A stretch of DNA of 5,660 bases. It comes from VGWB01 sp964614245. GTDB lineage: Bacteria; Bacteroidota; Ignavibacteria; UBA10030. Positions 5,523-5,660 of the stretch are shown here, in pieces. Made by a program: the position numbers and the translations under genes. The notes under the pieces are model-generated. The model made no database searches. It was not told the DNA's origin and worked only from the letters and a program-made list of their open reading frames with translations. Within the stretch, counting starts at the first letter, position 1; the number at the start of each line of letters is the position of its first letter. The stretch spans positions 1 through 5,660 of the forward strand of contig CAZTKU010000181.1 of the NCBI GenBank assembly GCA_964614245.1. The letters are read 5' to 3'.

Positions 5523-5660
5523 CTACGGCATCTGCACGGGTTCGGCTTCCTGATTCGGCTCAACGCGGAACCGTGCAAGACGTGGCTTGAATCTGTCCCA
5601 CAAGCGATATCCTAGCAGCAATGCCAGAATGCCGCCGTAGATCAGCGGCCTCTGCCTATC
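5523..5660 (-). CDS. C-terminal part of a single-pass membrane protein, cut by the window edge
   Basis: Read on the minus strand from the window edge, a frame stays open for 45 codons and ends in TAG (complement of 5525-5523). The visible peptide starts DRQRP, then has a hydrophobic segment LIYGGILALLLGYRLW (visible residues 6-21). A basic stretch (DRFKPRLARFR) and an acidic, proline-containing tail ending PVQMP follow. This is a typical helix plus positive-inside pattern, so the tail should be cytoplasmic. The 5' end lies outside the window. It ends 40 nt before the secreted TPR-type gene on the same strand, suggesting one operon. No family is recognised from this fragment. The pattern resembles bitopic assembly or secretion proteins but is far too short to assign. 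Confidence 0.6.
   Translation of the reverse strand, partial: DRQRPLIYGGILALLLGYRLWDRFKPRLARFRVEPNQEAEPVQMP

Noticed and set aside
5483..5578. Start of the TPR-type gene at an ATG at 5578
   Set aside because: The extension is Arg/Pro-rich, would place the signal peptide inside the protein, and overlaps the more protein-like end of the upstream membrane-protein frame. The ATG at 5482 has a ribosome site.
4982..5590. 202-codon plus-strand frame opposite the TPR-type gene
   Set aside because: It is antisense to a gene with a signal peptide and TPR-like helices. Its translation has a lysine run and no recognisable domain, and no ribosome site is evident.
1..5660. CRISPR arrays, tRNA or rRNA genes, insertion sequences
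   Set aside because: I saw no spaced repeat series, no tRNA-like cloverleaf, no rRNA-like stretch and no transposase-like protein. Nearly all the sequence is accounted for by protein genes.

Overview
The window holds one complete housekeeping gene, a compact five-gene cluster of small sulfur/redox-type proteins, and a convergent envelope-protein gene preceded by the tail of a further gene cut off by the window edge. Base composition is moderately GC-rich, Shine-Dalgarno sites are clear (AGGAG type), and the proteins look bacterial and Gram-negative: a lipoprotein signal, a Sec signal peptide and small membrane proteins. The DUF6132-type membrane protein and the palindromic CCTGACAGG/CCTGTCAGG repeat after the first gene resemble what I associate with Bacteroidota/Chlorobiota/Ignavibacteria-type genomes. 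That placement is an inference from memory and is not proven by the sequence.

Layout. Positions 1-174 are a leader with a possible extended -10 promoter and a small hairpin. Positions 175-2949 (+) encode a full-length aconitase of the AcnA/IRP1 type with all three cluster cysteines. Positions 2950-3145 are intergenic: they carry a perfect 12-bp inverted repeat (a likely terminator or interspersed palindrome) and a degenerate third copy of the same motif further down. Positions 3146-4797 (+) are a tight run of five genes: an FmdB-type zinc ribbon, a lipoprotein rhodanese, a membrane-anchored rhodanese, a DUF6132-type two-helix membrane protein and a DUF302 protein. They are separated by 19 nt, a 4-nt overlap, a 25-nt overlap and 3 nt, so co-transcription and translational coupling are likely. 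Convergent to this, 4817-5482 (-) encodes a secreted TPR-type protein. Just upstream of it on the same strand, 5523-5660 is the C-terminal part of a gene with one membrane segment.

How the genes may work together. Aconitase serves the TCA cycle and appears to be its own transcription unit. In the five-gene cluster, charge patterns suggest one rhodanese on the outer side of the inner membrane or on a lipid anchor, and the other on the cytoplasmic face. Between them lies a membrane protein whose two cysteines are predicted to face outward. The DUF302 protein and the zinc ribbon appear cytoplasmic. This arrangement suggests handling of sulfane sulfur across the membrane. That is a hypothesis from gene order and topology only; each family is known singly, and I see no direct evidence for the substrate.
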